Notes: generated from the letters alone by a model not told the origin. Shown: positions 17,262 through 27,312, numbered from the stretch's first letter. The stretch: DNA of 41,379 nucleotides from an uncultured Prevotella sp. (GCA_900557035.1 USRA01000013.1:1-41379), one strand, 5' to 3'. Numbers and translations are program-made.

Positions 17262-20231
17262 ATGAATCACGTCTTAAGCAAAACAAAACAGAGAAGTCTC
17301 CTTCTCGTGGCATTGTTGCTCATGGGATGTTTGCAGCTTTTCGCTCAGACTCGCACCATTAAAGGTGAAGTGACAGATGCACAAAATGGTGATCCTCTTA
17401 TCGGCGCTACCATTATGGTAGAAGGCGAAAAGGGTGGTACGGTTACTGATTTCGACGGTAACTTCAGTCTTCAAGTATCTTCTTCTGCCAAGAAGATCAA
17501 GGTATCTTATATAGGTTATCTAGATAAGATACTGGCTATTTCTGAAAATATGAAGGTGAATCTCGAATCGGATAGCAAGGCGCTTGCCGATGTCGTGGTC
17601 ATCGGTTATGGTACTGCTCGCAAGAGCGACCTGACGGGTTCCGTGGCTACGGTGAAGGCAAAGGACTTCAACAAGGGTCTCGTTTCTTCTCCAGAGCAGT
17701 TGATCAATGGTAAGGTTTCGGGTGTGCAGATCATGTCCAACAGTGGTTCTGCCTCAGCAGGTAGTACCATCCGTGTGCGTGGTGGTGCTTCGCTGAATGC
17801 CAGCAACGACCCGCTTATCGTGCTCGATGGTGTGCCATTGGAGCAGGGTGGTATCTCTGGTAACAGCAGCAACTTCCTCAGTATGATCAACCCATCTGAT
17901 ATCGAGAGCATGACTGTGTTGAAGGATGCTTCTTCTACAGCCATCTATGGTTCCCGTGCATCCAATGGTGTCATCATCATCACCACCAAGAAGGGACAGC
18001 AGGGCGGTTTGAAGGTAAACTTCAATACCACCAACAGTATGCAGACCCGTGCGCAGATGGTGGATATGCTGAGCCATGATGATTTCGTGAATGTAATCAA
18101 TCAGTTTGGTACCGATAACCAGAAGTCATTGCTCGGCAATGCCAATACCGATTGGAACGACGAGGTTTATCGCACCGCTTTCGGTACTGATAACAATCTC
18201 AGCTTGAGTGGAAGCATCGGCAAGTATTTACCTTTCCGTGTTTCTGCCGGATATTACAACCAGAGCGGTCTTGTGCGCAAGGACAATGTTGAGCGCTGGA
18301 CAGGTAACGTGGTGTTGACTCCTAGCTTCTTCCAGGATCACCTGAAGTTGACCATCAACGCCAAGGGTACACTCAATAACAACTCTTTCAATAACGGTGG
18401 TGCAGTATGGGCTGCTGCAACATTCAACCCAACCATTCCTGTATATTCAGGTAATAACAGCTATGGTGGCTATAACGAGGCTCTCGATGCTGATGGCTAT
18501 CCAGTAAATGCGGGTGTGAGAAACCCACGTGGTCTGGTGGATCTTTATGATTCAAAGAGTAAGGTGAGCCGTTTCATCGGTTCGATGGATGTAGATTACA
18601 AGGTTCATTTTCTGCCAGACCTCAAGCTCCATGCTACCATTGGTGCAGATTATGCCAAGGGTGATGGTACCATTTATGTTCCTGGCTATGCAGCACAGTC
18701 ATTCAACAAGGATGAGTCCTTGAGCGGTAGCGATTACAAGTATGGTCCTCAGAAGAACGAGAACCGCCTGCTTACTCTCTATGCCAACTATGCAAAGTAT
18801 TTCGAGAATATCAAGAGTAATGTGGACCTGACAGCTGGTTACGATTACCAGTATTGGAAGAGTACTACACCTCTTTATTATACCAAGAGTGCGGCAGGTA
18901 CAACCCTTTCTACCGTGAAGGCTTCTGATTACCGTCACGTGATGTTGTCATACTACGGTCGTGTCAACTACTCCTTCGATGGAAAATATCTCCTGACTGC
19001 TACAGTCCGTCGCGATGCCTCTTCCCGTTTCTCTAAGGATACCCGTTGGGGTACCTTCCCATCTGTAGCTTTGGGATGGACCTTGACAGAGGAGCCTTGG
19101 TTGAAGGACAACAAGGTTGTTTCTAACCTGAAGCTCCGTGCCAGCTATGGTGTAACCGGTCAGCAGGAAGGTATCGGCAACTACAACTATCTTCCGGTCT
19201 ATACATCCAGTGTAACAGGTGCCGAGGCACTCATCAACGGACAGTATATTACAACTTATCGTCCTGAGGCATACGTTTCAGACCTGAAGTGGGAGACAAC
19301 TACCTCCTGGAACTTCGGTCTCGACTTTGGATTCCTGAATGGTCGTATCGGTGGTTCCATCGATTTCTATACCCGCAAGACCAAGGATCTGCTGGCTTCT
19401 GTTCCTACAGCAGCAGGTACCAACTTCTCAAAGACTATCCTTACCAACGTAGGTAATGTAGATAGCAAGGGTATCGAGGTTTCCCTGAATGCAACTCCTG
19501 TCCAGACCAAGGACTGGGAGTGGAACCTGAGCTACAACTTCACCTGGCAGAACATGAAGGTGAAGAACCTTTCTCTTACCCAGGGTGGAAGTCAGACCAA
19601 TGTGAAGGTAGGTCCATCTATCGATGCTTACCAGTTCCAGGTACTCTCCGAGGGATATGAGCCATACATGTTCTATGTATACCATCAGCTCTACGACTCT
19701 AAGACAGGCAAGCCAATCGAGGGTGCTTATGCCGATCTCAACAACGATGGCGAAATCAATGAGTCAGATCTCTACCGCTATCATTCTCCAGCCCCTAAGT
19801 ACATCATGGGCTTGAGCACATCCCTGAGATACAAGCAGCTGACTCTCGGTATGAGCTTCCGTGCCAACATCGACAACTACGTATATAATGGCATGGGTAT
19901 GAGCACTGGTGCATGGGAGACCGTGAGCTACAACAACTCACAGCTCAATAACCTCAACGCCAGCTTCCTGAAGACCGGTTTCAAGACCCGTCAGTATCTT
20001 TCTGATTACTACGTAGAGAATGCTTCGTTCCTGAAGCTCGACAACCTGAGCTTGAGCTACAATGTAGGTAAAATCAACAAGTGGGCTTCACTCACCGTAT
20101 CTGCGATGGTACAGAATGTATTCACCATTACCGGTTACTCAGGCACAGATCCTGAGGTGCCAAACGGAATGGACAACTCGTTCTATCCACGTCCTCGCAC
20201 TTACTCAGTAAGCCTCGGATTTCAGTTCTAA
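17262..20231 (+). CDS. SusC/RagA-type TonB-dependent outer-membrane transporter (galactan locus)
   Basis: Outer-membrane barrel that imports oligosaccharides, powered by TonB and capped by its SusD partner. The 989-aa protein has a signal peptide (about residues 1-29, ending LQLFAQ) and a carboxypeptidase-like beta domain (about 30-110, starting RTIKGEVTDAQNGDPLIGAT). The TonB plug follows (about 115-230, with VVIGYGTARKSDLTGSV and SSTAIYGSRASNGVIIITTK), then a long barrel ending in the aromatic YSVSLGFQF. The length is typical of SusC. The susD-like gene follows within 20 bp. The substrate is inferred as beta-1,4-galactan from the GH53 and GH2 genes downstream. Confidence 0.95.
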   Translation: MNHVLSKTKQRSLLLVALLLMGCLQLFAQTRTIKGEVTDAQNGDPLIGATIMVEGEKGGTVTDFDGNFSLQVSSSAKKIKVSYIGYLDKILAISENMKVNLESDSKALADVVVIGYGTARKSDLTGSVATVKAKDFNKGLVSSPEQLINGKVSGVQIMSNSGSASAGSTIRVRGGASLNASNDPLIVLDGVPLEQGGISGNSSNFLSMINPSDIESMTVLKDASSTAIYGSRASNGVIIITTKKGQQGGLKVNFNTTNSMQTRAQMVDMLSHDDFVNVINQFGTDNQKSLLGNANTDWNDEVYRTAFGTDNNLSLSGSIGKYLPFRVSAGYYNQSGLVRKDNVERWTGNVVLTPSFFQDHLKLTINAKGTLNNNSFNNGGAVWAAATFNPTIPVYSGNNSYGGYNEALDADGYPVNAGVRNPRGLVDLYDSKSKVSRFIGSMDVDYKVHFLPDLKLHATIGADYAKGDGTIYVPGYAAQSFNKDESLSGSDYKYGPQKNENRLLTLYANYAKYFENIKSNVDLTAGYDYQYWKSTTPLYYTKSAAGTTLSTVKASDYRHVMLSYYGRVNYSFDGKYLLTATVRRDASSRFSKDTRWGTFPSVALGWTLTEEPWLKDNKVVSNLKLRASYGVTGQQEGIGNYNYLPVYTSSVTGAEALINGQYITTYRPEAYVSDLKWETTTSWNFGLDFGFLNGRIGGSIDFYTRKTKDLLASVPTAAGTNFSKTILTNVGNVDSKGIEVSLNATPVQTKDWEWNLSYNFTWQNMKVKNLSLTQGGSQTNVKVGPSIDAYQFQVLSEGYEPYMFYVYHQLYDSKTGKPIEGAYADLNNDGEINESDLYRYHSPAPKYIMGLSTSLRYKQLTLGMSFRANIDNYVYNGMGMSTGAWETVSYNNSQLNNLNASFLKTGFKTRQYLSDYYVENASFLKLDNLSLSYNVGKINKWASLTVSAMVQNVFTITGYSGTDPEVPNGMDNSFYPRPRTYSVSLGFQF

Positions 20232-20249
20232 CAATCAAAATTGATAACA

Positions 20250-21917
20250 ATGAAACTTAAGAATATATTATATAGTATGATGTTGGGAACAGCAGTGCTG
20301 ACCAGCGCTACCAGCTGTGTATCCGACCTCGACCAATATCCTCAGACGGAGACAACCTCTAAGGATGTTTATACCTCGCTTGCCAATTATGAGGCTGTGC
20401 TGGGTAAGATTTATGCTGCCATGGTGACCAGTGGTCAGGGTAAGGGCGGCGACAACAAGGATATGGAATCCGTATTGAACGGCGGCAGTGGCTTCGACTA
20501 CATGCGTATGTTTATCAATATGCAGGAGTGTGGTACCGATGAATTTGCATCTACATGGTTGACAGGTGAGCAGACCACAGGCTTGAGCTATCTTTCCTGG
20601 GATGCCAACGATGCCTGGGTATCAGATATGTACTATCGCATCTATTACAACATCGCCCTCTGCAACGAGTTCCTCCGCAATGCCAATAGCGCCAGCTTCT
20701 CTGGCGAGGACGAGGTGAAGATGAAGGAGTATAAGGCAGAAGTCCGCTTCATGCGCGCCTTGTTCTACTTCCATGCCCTCGATCTCTATCGTAACATTCC
20801 GATGGTAACAGAGAACGACCCTGTGGGCAGCTACATTCCTCCTCGTTATACTCCGCAGCAGACTTTCGATTACATCGAGAGTGAGTTGAAGGATTGTGTA
20901 GGCGACATGCTTCCTGCCTCTACCTGTCCTTATGGTCAGGCTTCTCAGGGCGCAGCCTACACTCTGCTTGCCAAGCTTTATCTGAACAGCGAGGTTTATA
21001 CCGGCGTTGCCAAGTATGCCGAGTGCAAGGAGGCTTGTGAGAAGGTGATGAATATGGGCTACTCTTTGGAGTCTGATTACAGCAAGCTCTTCAATGCTGA
21101 TAACGACAAGCGTACCAACGAAATTATCTTCGCCTTACCGGTTAGTGCAGAGCATACCGTAAGCTGGGGGTCTTCCACCTATCTGGTTTGTGGACAGTTG
21201 AGTATGTCGAATGCCAACCAGAATGTTGCCGACTTCGGTGTCACCAATGGCTGGAGCGAGTTCCGTCTCCGTCCGGAGTTCGTGGATAAGTTTACCCAGA
21301 CCGATATTGATGGCAATGGCGACAAGCGCTGCAAGTTCTTCACCAATGGTCAGAGCAAGGATGTAACCAGCATGACCGATGAAACCACCGGTTATCTCTC
21401 AGAGAAATGGAGTAACCTGAAGGACGATGGAACAGCAGCATCCAATACTGCCAATGATGGTGTAGAAACCGACTACCCTCTCTTCCGCTTGGCAGATGTC
21501 TATCTGATGTATGCCGAGTGTGTGGCTCGTACCCAGGGTGCAAGTTGGGATCCATGGCCAGAAGGAAAGACTGATGCCGCTGATCCTGAGGTCATCGCTT
21601 CCCGCAAGCAGGGAGCCATCTATTGGATCAATCTCCTCCGTGAGCGTGCAGGTAATACCGATGTATGGGCTAACAACTTTGCCAACGATGATGAGTTCCT
21701 CCAGTTCATTCTCGATGAGCGTGCCCGTGAACTTTATCATGAGGGCTATCGCCGCACCGACCTGATTCGCTTCGGCGAGTTCACTACCAGCAAGTATATC
21801 TGGCAGTGGAAGGGTGGCACCCACGATGGACAGGCTGTTGACAGCAAGTACAACATCTATCCAATCCCTAACACCGAGCTTACCGCCAATCCAAATCTTC
21901 ATAACGACAACTATTAA
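20250..21917 (+). CDS. SusD/RagB-type glycan-binding lipoprotein (galactan locus)
   Basis: Cell-surface lipoprotein that forms the lid of the SusC transporter and binds glycan. It has 555 aa from ATG 20250. A TTG nine bases earlier is in frame but unlikely, since it adds only three residues before a good signal peptide. The lipobox is LTSATSC (Cys23). SusD-type helical segments include the typical EVRFMRALFYFHALDLYRNIP and the C-terminal ERARELYHEGYRRTDLIRFG. The length is normal for the family. It lies between the SusC and SusE-like genes in one transcript. Confidence 0.94.
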   Translation: MKLKNILYSMMLGTAVLTSATSCVSDLDQYPQTETTSKDVYTSLANYEAVLGKIYAAMVTSGQGKGGDNKDMESVLNGGSGFDYMRMFINMQECGTDEFASTWLTGEQTTGLSYLSWDANDAWVSDMYYRIYYNIALCNEFLRNANSASFSGEDEVKMKEYKAEVRFMRALFYFHALDLYRNIPMVTENDPVGSYIPPRYTPQQTFDYIESELKDCVGDMLPASTCPYGQASQGAAYTLLAKLYLNSEVYTGVAKYAECKEACEKVMNMGYSLESDYSKLFNADNDKRTNEIIFALPVSAEHTVSWGSSTYLVCGQLSMSNANQNVADFGVTNGWSEFRLRPEFVDKFTQTDIDGNGDKRCKFFTNGQSKDVTSMTDETTGYLSEKWSNLKDDGTAASNTANDGVETDYPLFRLADVYLMYAECVARTQGASWDPWPEGKTDAADPEVIASRKQGAIYWINLLRERAGNTDVWANNFANDDEFLQFILDERARELYHEGYRRTDLIRFGEFTTSKYIWQWKGGTHDGQAVDSKYNIYPIPNTELTANPNLHNDNY

Positions 21918-21929
21918 TAGGATAAAAGA

Positions 21930-23318
21930 ATGAAAAAGATATTTAGAAACCTGATGATGCTTCTCTGCGCACTCACCGCCCTGGTGAGTTGCGACGAGAG
22001 TGGCGACAAGATATATCTGGATGGCTTCAAGGCATCCGATCTGATGGCATCGGCCAGCGATGTGGTCCTGTCTGTTGACAATACGAAGGACATCGTGCTC
22101 TCGATGGCTTGGAAGAATCCTACCTTGCTTTCGAGCGACGAGACCAAGCCTGCGGGCAACGGTGTGTTGAAAACCTATCTGCAGGCTTCTCCTTCAGAGA
22201 GCTTTGCTACGGTAAAGGAGTATTCTGTAACCGATCTCTCCAAGGCTTTCACCGGTGCTGATCTCAACACCCTTGCCAAGGATCTGGGAACGACTCCGGG
22301 TCAGAGTGCGCCTCTCTATTTCCGCATCAAGAGTCTGATGGGCAGCAATCTCGATGCTGCTTACAGCAATGTGTGTCAGGTGAACGTTACACCTTATATT
22401 ATACACATGGACAAGATGACCATCTGGAATGCGAATAAGGACAAGGTGCTGACCTCTCTCTATTCTCCAAACGAGGATGGCATCTACGCAGGATATATGA
22501 ATGCTTCTTCCTGGCTCAACTTCTGGGGTAAGGAGAATGATGGAACCATTTGGGGTAACGTAGGACAGGATGGTCATGTGTATGAAATGGATAATTCGGA
22601 GTCGGCATGGAACTTCTGGTTCCCTGGTCAGACTGGTATTTATTATACTGTGGTAGATACAAAGGCTAAGGAATTCAAGCCAACCTACATCAAGGCGATG
22701 CAGTTGAATGGTGAGGACATGACCTATGATGCTCCTAACTATGCCTGGACCAAGGTGATTACAACCTCTGCTGATAATACACCTATCAGTATTGTTGCTA
22801 CTGGTGCAGAGTACAGCAAGGCAACCGCAACTGATGATGCTGCAGCCGTAGTCAAGACAATGAACTACACTCTTGCCGATGGCAAGATGACAGCTGCCGC
22901 AACTGCTGGCAGCGTGAACATAGCCAAGGCGGGTACTTATACTGTTACCGTGAAGGTAGGTGAGAACAGCGACCTGACTTACTCTATCGAGTCAGGCAAC
23001 CAGACTGCTCCAGAGCCAGAGGCTAGCAATACTCTCTGCATGTTCAGCAAGGATGGCAACACCCTTCTTGCTGTGATGGACAAGGTGAGCGATGGTGTTT
23101 ATACCTGCAAGTACAAGCCAACTTCCTGGGAGAACTTCCGCTTCATCTTCGTTGGCGAGAACAAGGACGACAAGCAGACCTGGTATGGTGCCGATGGTGA
23201 GCAGTTCAAGTTAACTTCAGGCGATGGTGCCTGGGATATCTGGTTTGGTGATGAGAATGGTGAAACTGAGTTTACGGTTACAGCCGATCTCAATACCATG
23301 ACATGGAAGTATGAATAG
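21930..23318 (+). CDS. SusE/SusF-like surface glycan-binding lipoprotein
   Basis: A 462-aa lipoprotein (lipobox LTALVSC, Cys21). The N-terminal SusE-like Ig domain (about residues 25-150) includes DVVLSVDNTKDIVLSMAW. Two similar C-terminal modules of about 90 residues follow, near 165-260 and 370-462. Each has aromatic positions and a W-G-x-x-G pattern, for example SSWLNFWGKENDGTIWGNVG and SWENFRFIFVGENKDDKQTW. They look like an internal duplication of a starch-module-type binding domain. Its place after susD and before GH53 indicates a galactan-binding surface protein. The 12-bp gap to susD shows co-transcription. Confidence 0.85.
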   Translation: MKKIFRNLMMLLCALTALVSCDESGDKIYLDGFKASDLMASASDVVLSVDNTKDIVLSMAWKNPTLLSSDETKPAGNGVLKTYLQASPSESFATVKEYSVTDLSKAFTGADLNTLAKDLGTTPGQSAPLYFRIKSLMGSNLDAAYSNVCQVNVTPYIIHMDKMTIWNANKDKVLTSLYSPNEDGIYAGYMNASSWLNFWGKENDGTIWGNVGQDGHVYEMDNSESAWNFWFPGQTGIYYTVVDTKAKEFKPTYIKAMQLNGEDMTYDAPNYAWTKVITTSADNTPISIVATGAEYSKATATDDAAAVVKTMNYTLADGKMTAAATAGSVNIAKAGTYTVTVKVGENSDLTYSIESGNQTAPEPEASNTLCMFSKDGNTLLAVMDKVSDGVYTCKYKPTSWENFRFIFVGENKDDKQTWYGADGEQFKLTSGDGAWDIWFGDENGETEFTVTADLNTMTWKYE

Positions 23319-23322
23319 CTTA

Positions 23323-23360
23323 ATGAATATTCTGTGTAACCGATTGCACAGAATATTCAT
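23323..23360 (+). terminator. Hairpin after the SusE-like gene
   Basis: ATGAATATTCTGTG (23323-23336) is perfectly repeated in inverse at 23347-23360, with a 10-nt loop. No T-run follows, so it may protect the 3' end of the susC/D/E transcript or slow polymerase instead of ending transcription fully. Confidence 0.6.
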
Positions 23361-23378
23361 CAAGAGTAAGTTTCCTTA

Positions 23379-23410
23379 TTGTAAACGAATCATTTATTTG
23401 ATTATCTTTG
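23379..23410 (+). promoter_or_regulatory. Probable promoter of the GH53-GH2 unit
   Basis: TTG (23379-23381), 21 bp, TATCTTTG (23403-23410), 33 bp before the GH53 start. With the preceding hairpin it suggests the enzymes are transcribed separately from the binding and import genes. Confidence 0.55.
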
Positions 23411-23442
23411 CATTATAATAATAACTTAAAGACAGAATAACA

Positions 23443-24519
23443 ATGAAGAATATTTTAGGAAAAGCCATATTGCTGGCTTCAGCACTCTTGTTCTCTATCA
23501 CGGGCACGAGTTGCAGCAATGATGATAATATCACTCCCGAAAAGGAGAAGTCATACGAAATGGGTGGCTTTGCCAAGGGAGCCGATGTAAGTTGGATTAC
23601 AGAGATGGAGCAGAACGGAAAGAAGTTCTATAACGCCAATGGTAAGGCTACTGAGTGCATGGCGCTTCTCCGCGACCTCGGCATGAACTCCATCCGCCTT
23701 CGTGTATGGGTAAACCCAGCGGATGGATGGAATGGAAAGAATGATGTGGTGGCAAAAGCATGGAGAGCTCAGCAGCTCGGTATGCGTCTGATGATAGACT
23801 TCCACTACTCTGATACCTGGGCAGACCCAGGAAAGCAGGGCGTTCCTGCTGCCTGGAAAAACTATGACTTCAATCAGATGAAGCAGGCGGTTGCCGATCA
23901 TACCAAGGATGTTTTGAATGCCTTGAAGGCAAGAGGCGTCAACGTTGAGTGGGTACAGGTAGGTAACGAGACCACCGACGGAATGCTCTGGAATGATGAG
24001 GCTGGCGATGCTGCCCTGAAGGTAACAGGTCGTGCCTCTAAGAACATGACTAACTTTGCCGCTTATATCAATGCCGGTTATGATGCCGTCAAGGCGGTTT
24101 ATCCGGAGGCAAAGGTAATCGTGCATCTCGACAAGGGAAACAATCTGAGTCAATATACCTGGATGTTTGATGGCTTGAAGCAGAATGGAGCCAAGTGGGA
24201 TGTCATCGGTATGTCGCTCTATCCAGATTGGATTACCGACCAGACCTGGGAGCAGGTTTCTGATGACTGCCTCAGCAACATCAAGACCCTTTCCGGCAAA
24301 TACAACTGTGATGTCATCATCTCAGAGATCGGTATGGTGTGGAATTCTGTGAATGCCGCTCCATTCCTCAAGAAGATGGTGGATGGCTGCAAGGCAATCT
24401 CTACCTGCGAAGGCGTGTTCTACTGGGAGCCTGAGTGCAACAGTGGCTGGAACGGCTACGACAAGGGAGCCTTCGACAACAGCGGCAAGCCAACCGCTGC
24501 ACTCGATGCTTTCAAGTAA
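23443..24519 (+). CDS. GH53 endo-beta-1,4-galactanase
   Basis: Cuts beta-1,4-galactan, a side chain of pectin, into short galacto-oligosaccharides. The 358-aa lipoprotein has lipobox SITGTSC (Cys24), so it is probably at the cell surface, and a single GH53 barrel. Family signatures are GADVSWITEMEQNGKKFYN, LRVWVNP, MIDFHYSDTWADPGKQ, the acid/base Glu176 in VQVGNETTDGMLW and the nucleophile Glu295 in VIISEIGMVW. The domain is complete and the length normal. It is followed 88 bp later by the GH2 gene in the same unit. This enzyme fixes the likely substrate of the whole locus. Confidence 0.95.
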   Translation: MKNILGKAILLASALLFSITGTSCSNDDNITPEKEKSYEMGGFAKGADVSWITEMEQNGKKFYNANGKATECMALLRDLGMNSIRLRVWVNPADGWNGKNDVVAKAWRAQQLGMRLMIDFHYSDTWADPGKQGVPAAWKNYDFNQMKQAVADHTKDVLNALKARGVNVEWVQVGNETTDGMLWNDEAGDAALKVTGRASKNMTNFAAYINAGYDAVKAVYPEAKVIVHLDKGNNLSQYTWMFDGLKQNGAKWDVIGMSLYPDWITDQTWEQVSDDCLSNIKTLSGKYNCDVIISEIGMVWNSVNAAPFLKKMVDGCKAISTCEGVFYWEPECNSGWNGYDKGAFDNSGKPTAALDAFK

Positions 24520-24607
24520 TCGGGTAAGTTAGCTTTCTTCGCTTCCTTTGGGAGCGATGGAAGCGATTTCTAAAATGGAATAATGTACTAACATAGAAGA
24601 AAAAGAT

Positions 24608-27067
24608 ATGATCAAGAGAAGCATTACTTTTGTGTCTCTCGCTCTGGCGCTTTCTACCATGTGCCAGGCACAGAGTAGAAAAGTCATTCATTTGCCATCG
24701 TGGGATTTCTCCCGCGATGGCAAAGTGTGGTCTCAGGTAGCCGTCCCTCACGACTGGGCTATCGCGGGTCCTTTCGATAAGAAATGGGACCTGCAGATGG
24801 TGGCTATTGAGCAGAATGGCGAAAAGGAGAAGACCGAGAAGTCGGGACGTTCTGGAGCTCTCCCTTGGATTGGAGAGGGTATGTATAAGATGAATCTTCT
24901 GTTGCCGAAGGGCTACAAGCGTGCCGTCCTCGTATTTGATGGTGCGATGAGTCAGCCTGTAGTGAGCGTGAATGGTAAGGAGGCTGGCAGATGGGCTTAC
25001 GGCTACAATGCCTTCCGCATCGACATCACACCTTACGTGAAGTTTGGCGGAAAGAAGAATCTCGTAGAGGTTCATCTCAACAATGTAGAGGAAAGCAGCC
25101 GATGGTATCCAGGTGGCGGTCTTTACCGTCCGGTTTCCGTGGAACTTTACGGTAACGAGAACTTCTCTACCTGGGATACCTTCGTGCGTACCCTGAAAGC
25201 AGACAAGCAGGAGGCTGAAGTAGAAGTGAATGCTCTCTTGGAAGGAAAGATAGGAAAATCGGGCAAGACTGTCATCGCCTTGCTCGATGAGGCTGGTACA
25301 AAGGTTGCCGAGCAGACTATCTCTGGTGCCGCCCCAGCCATCAAGACTACCCTGAAAGTAGCAAATCCTCAGCTCTGGTCTCCGGAATCTCCTTATCTCT
25401 ATCAGGTGAAGTTAACCCGATATGAAGGCAAGAAAGTGGCTGATGTCCAGACGCTGAAGACCGGTATTCGTACCATCTCGGTATCCAAGAATAATGGTTT
25501 CCAGCTCAATGGCATTACCCGCAAGATCAAGGGTGTCTGCCTGCACCACGACCTCGGTCCGTTGGGAGCTGCAGAGAACAAGGCAGCACTCATCCGCCAG
25601 ATCAAGACGATGAAGGAGATGGGCTGCGACGCCATCCGTACAGCCCATAACATGCCTTCTACCATGCAGATGGAAATCTGCGACTCTCTCGGCATGATGG
25701 TAATGGCAGAGAGCTTCGATATGTGGATTTATCCTAAGTGCAAGAATGGCTATGCCAAGTTCTTCAAGGACTGGAGCGACAAGGATATCACCAACCTGGT
25801 GAAGCACCATCGCAACCATCCTAGCATCATCATGTGGAGCATCGGCAACGAGATTCCTGAGCAGTGGAGTAAGGAGGGTATGGAGATTTCCAAGCATCTG
25901 CAGGATCTCTGTCATCAGTACGACCCATCCCGTCCTGTAACCCAGGGTATGGATAGGGCTGAGGATGCCCTGAAGAGTGGATTTGCCCAGGTAATGGACG
26001 TTCCGGGCTTCAACTATCGCGTACATAAATATTATAAGAATATCGAGCAGTTGCCTCAGGGCTTCCTCCTGGGTTCAGAGACAGCATCTACCGTCAGCTC
26101 CCGAGGCGTGTATAAGTTCCCTGTCGAGGTGCGTGCCAACGATAACAACCCATACGCCGATGGCCAGTGCTCCAGCTATGACACGGAGTATTGCTCCTGG
26201 AGTAATCTTCCGGATGATGACTGGAAGATGCAGGATGACTACAGTTGGGTAATCGGAGAGTTCGTGTGGACGGGCTATGACTATCTGGGCGAGCCGACTC
26301 CATACGATACCTACTGGCCAAGCCGCAGCAGTTACTTCGGTATCTGCGACCTTGCCGGACTTCCAAAGGATCGGTATTATATGTATCGTGCCCGCTGGAA
26401 CGAGCATCAGCACACTACCCATCTTCTTCCTCACTGGAACTGGAAGGGTAGAGAAGGACAGGTAACCCCTGTATATTGCTACACCGATGGTGTGGAAGGC
26501 GAACTTTTCGTAAATGGCAAGAGCCAGGGCAGAGTTCGCAAGGATAAGTCAAGCCGCCTCGACCGCTATCGCCTCCGCTGGAACAATGTGAAGTATGAGC
26601 CAGGCGAGATTCGCGTGGTTACCTACAACCAGTATGGCGACAAGGTAGGCGAGGACGTGAAGCGTACAGCCGGTGAACCAGCGCAGATGAAGTTCAGCGT
26701 GGAGACTCCAGACCATGAGCCTATCGCCTGCATGGTAGAGGGATGCACCGATGAGCACAACGTGCTGCTGAATGCCGATGGCAACGACCTTGCCTTCATC
26801 ACCGTGAGCCTTTTAGATAAGGACGGCAACGAGTGTCCGCTCGCCGATGATGAACTTACCTTCGAGGTAAAGGGTGCCGGAACCTTCAAGGCAGCATGCA
26901 ATGGTGATGCTACTTCGCTCGATTCCTTCACTCAGCCACACATGCGACTCTTCTCTGGCAAACTCGTTATTGTTGTTCAGAGCAAGGCACAGAAGGGCGA
27001 CATCATCCTCACAGTAAAGAATGGCAAGCGCAATATGGAAAAGTCGCTTACGCTGCAGGCAATATAA
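24608..27067 (+). CDS. GH2 beta-galactosidase
   Basis: Releases galactose from galacto-oligosaccharides made by GH53, probably in the periplasm (signal peptide MIKRSITFVSLALALSTMCQAQ). The 819-aa protein has the jelly-roll sugar-binding domain (about residues 30-180, with ESSRWYPGGGLYRPV), an Ig-like domain, and the TIM barrel with acid/base Glu415 in MWSIGNEIPEQW and nucleophile Glu491 in LLGSETAST. The two are 76 residues apart, as in LacZ. The conserved GEFVWTGYDYLGEPTPYD lies at about 550-567, and C-terminal Ig-like domains follow. A strong hairpin follows the gene. Confidence 0.94.
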   Translation: MIKRSITFVSLALALSTMCQAQSRKVIHLPSWDFSRDGKVWSQVAVPHDWAIAGPFDKKWDLQMVAIEQNGEKEKTEKSGRSGALPWIGEGMYKMNLLLPKGYKRAVLVFDGAMSQPVVSVNGKEAGRWAYGYNAFRIDITPYVKFGGKKNLVEVHLNNVEESSRWYPGGGLYRPVSVELYGNENFSTWDTFVRTLKADKQEAEVEVNALLEGKIGKSGKTVIALLDEAGTKVAEQTISGAAPAIKTTLKVANPQLWSPESPYLYQVKLTRYEGKKVADVQTLKTGIRTISVSKNNGFQLNGITRKIKGVCLHHDLGPLGAAENKAALIRQIKTMKEMGCDAIRTAHNMPSTMQMEICDSLGMMVMAESFDMWIYPKCKNGYAKFFKDWSDKDITNLVKHHRNHPSIIMWSIGNEIPEQWSKEGMEISKHLQDLCHQYDPSRPVTQGMDRAEDALKSGFAQVMDVPGFNYRVHKYYKNIEQLPQGFLLGSETASTVSSRGVYKFPVEVRANDNNPYADGQCSSYDTEYCSWSNLPDDDWKMQDDYSWVIGEFVWTGYDYLGEPTPYDTYWPSRSSYFGICDLAGLPKDRYYMYRARWNEHQHTTHLLPHWNWKGREGQVTPVYCYTDGVEGELFVNGKSQGRVRKDKSSRLDRYRLRWNNVKYEPGEIRVVTYNQYGDKVGEDVKRTAGEPAQMKFSVETPDHEPIACMVEGCTDEHNVLLNADGNDLAFITVSLLDKDGNECPLADDELTFEVKGAGTFKAACNGDATSLDSFTQPHMRLFSGKLVIVVQSKAQKGDIILTVKNGKRNMEKSLTLQAI

Positions 27068-27093
27068 TACAAACTTATTAATGATAATTATAG

Positions 27094-27131
27094 ATTCCCC
27101 TAGGAGAAGAAGTTCTTGCTCCTAGGGGAAT
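27094..27131 (+). terminator. Terminator after the GH2 gene
   Basis: ATTCCCCTAGGAG (27094-27106) pairs perfectly with 27119-27131 around a 12-nt loop. TCTTCGTTC follows. Confidence 0.75.
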
Positions 27132-27136
27132 TCTTC

Positions 27137-27220
27137 GTTCAGCGACGTTGAATGTGTGTTCAGCACTGTTGAATGTGTGTTCAACACTGTTGAACATACG
27201 TTCAGCAGTATTGAACGGAG
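27137..27220 (+). repeat. Four contiguous 21-bp repeats, each a near-palindrome
   Basis: Units at 27137-27157, 27158-27178, 27179-27199 and 27200-27220 follow each other without gaps. Each has the pattern GTTCA-N7-TGAA. The third contains a perfect 17-bp palindrome, GTTCAACACTGTTGAAC (27179-27195). A 21-bp period is two helix turns, so all copies face the same side. They lie 85-168 bp upstream of the -7 box of the propeller/AraC regulator gene and may be its operator. This is inference. Confidence 0.8.
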
Positions 27221-27280
27221 ATTTCTTCTAATGGTAGCAACAAATTCTCCTTATTCTATTGTTATTTTTCTCTAATAATA

Positions 27281-27312
27281 TTTGGCATTGTCGTGAATAA
27301 TGTGTATTTTTG
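27281..27312 (+). promoter_or_regulatory. Promoter of the propeller/AraC regulator
   Basis: TTTG (27281-27284), 20 bp, TATTTTTG (27305-27312). The ATG at 27300 lies within the promoter, which points to the ATG at 27318 as the true start. Confidence 0.7.

Noticed and set aside
27137..27220. Possible CRISPR array or a short coding frame with a 7-residue repeat
   Set aside because: The units are contiguous with no unique spacers. The open frame across them begins right after a stop codon with no ATG and no plausible ribosome site.
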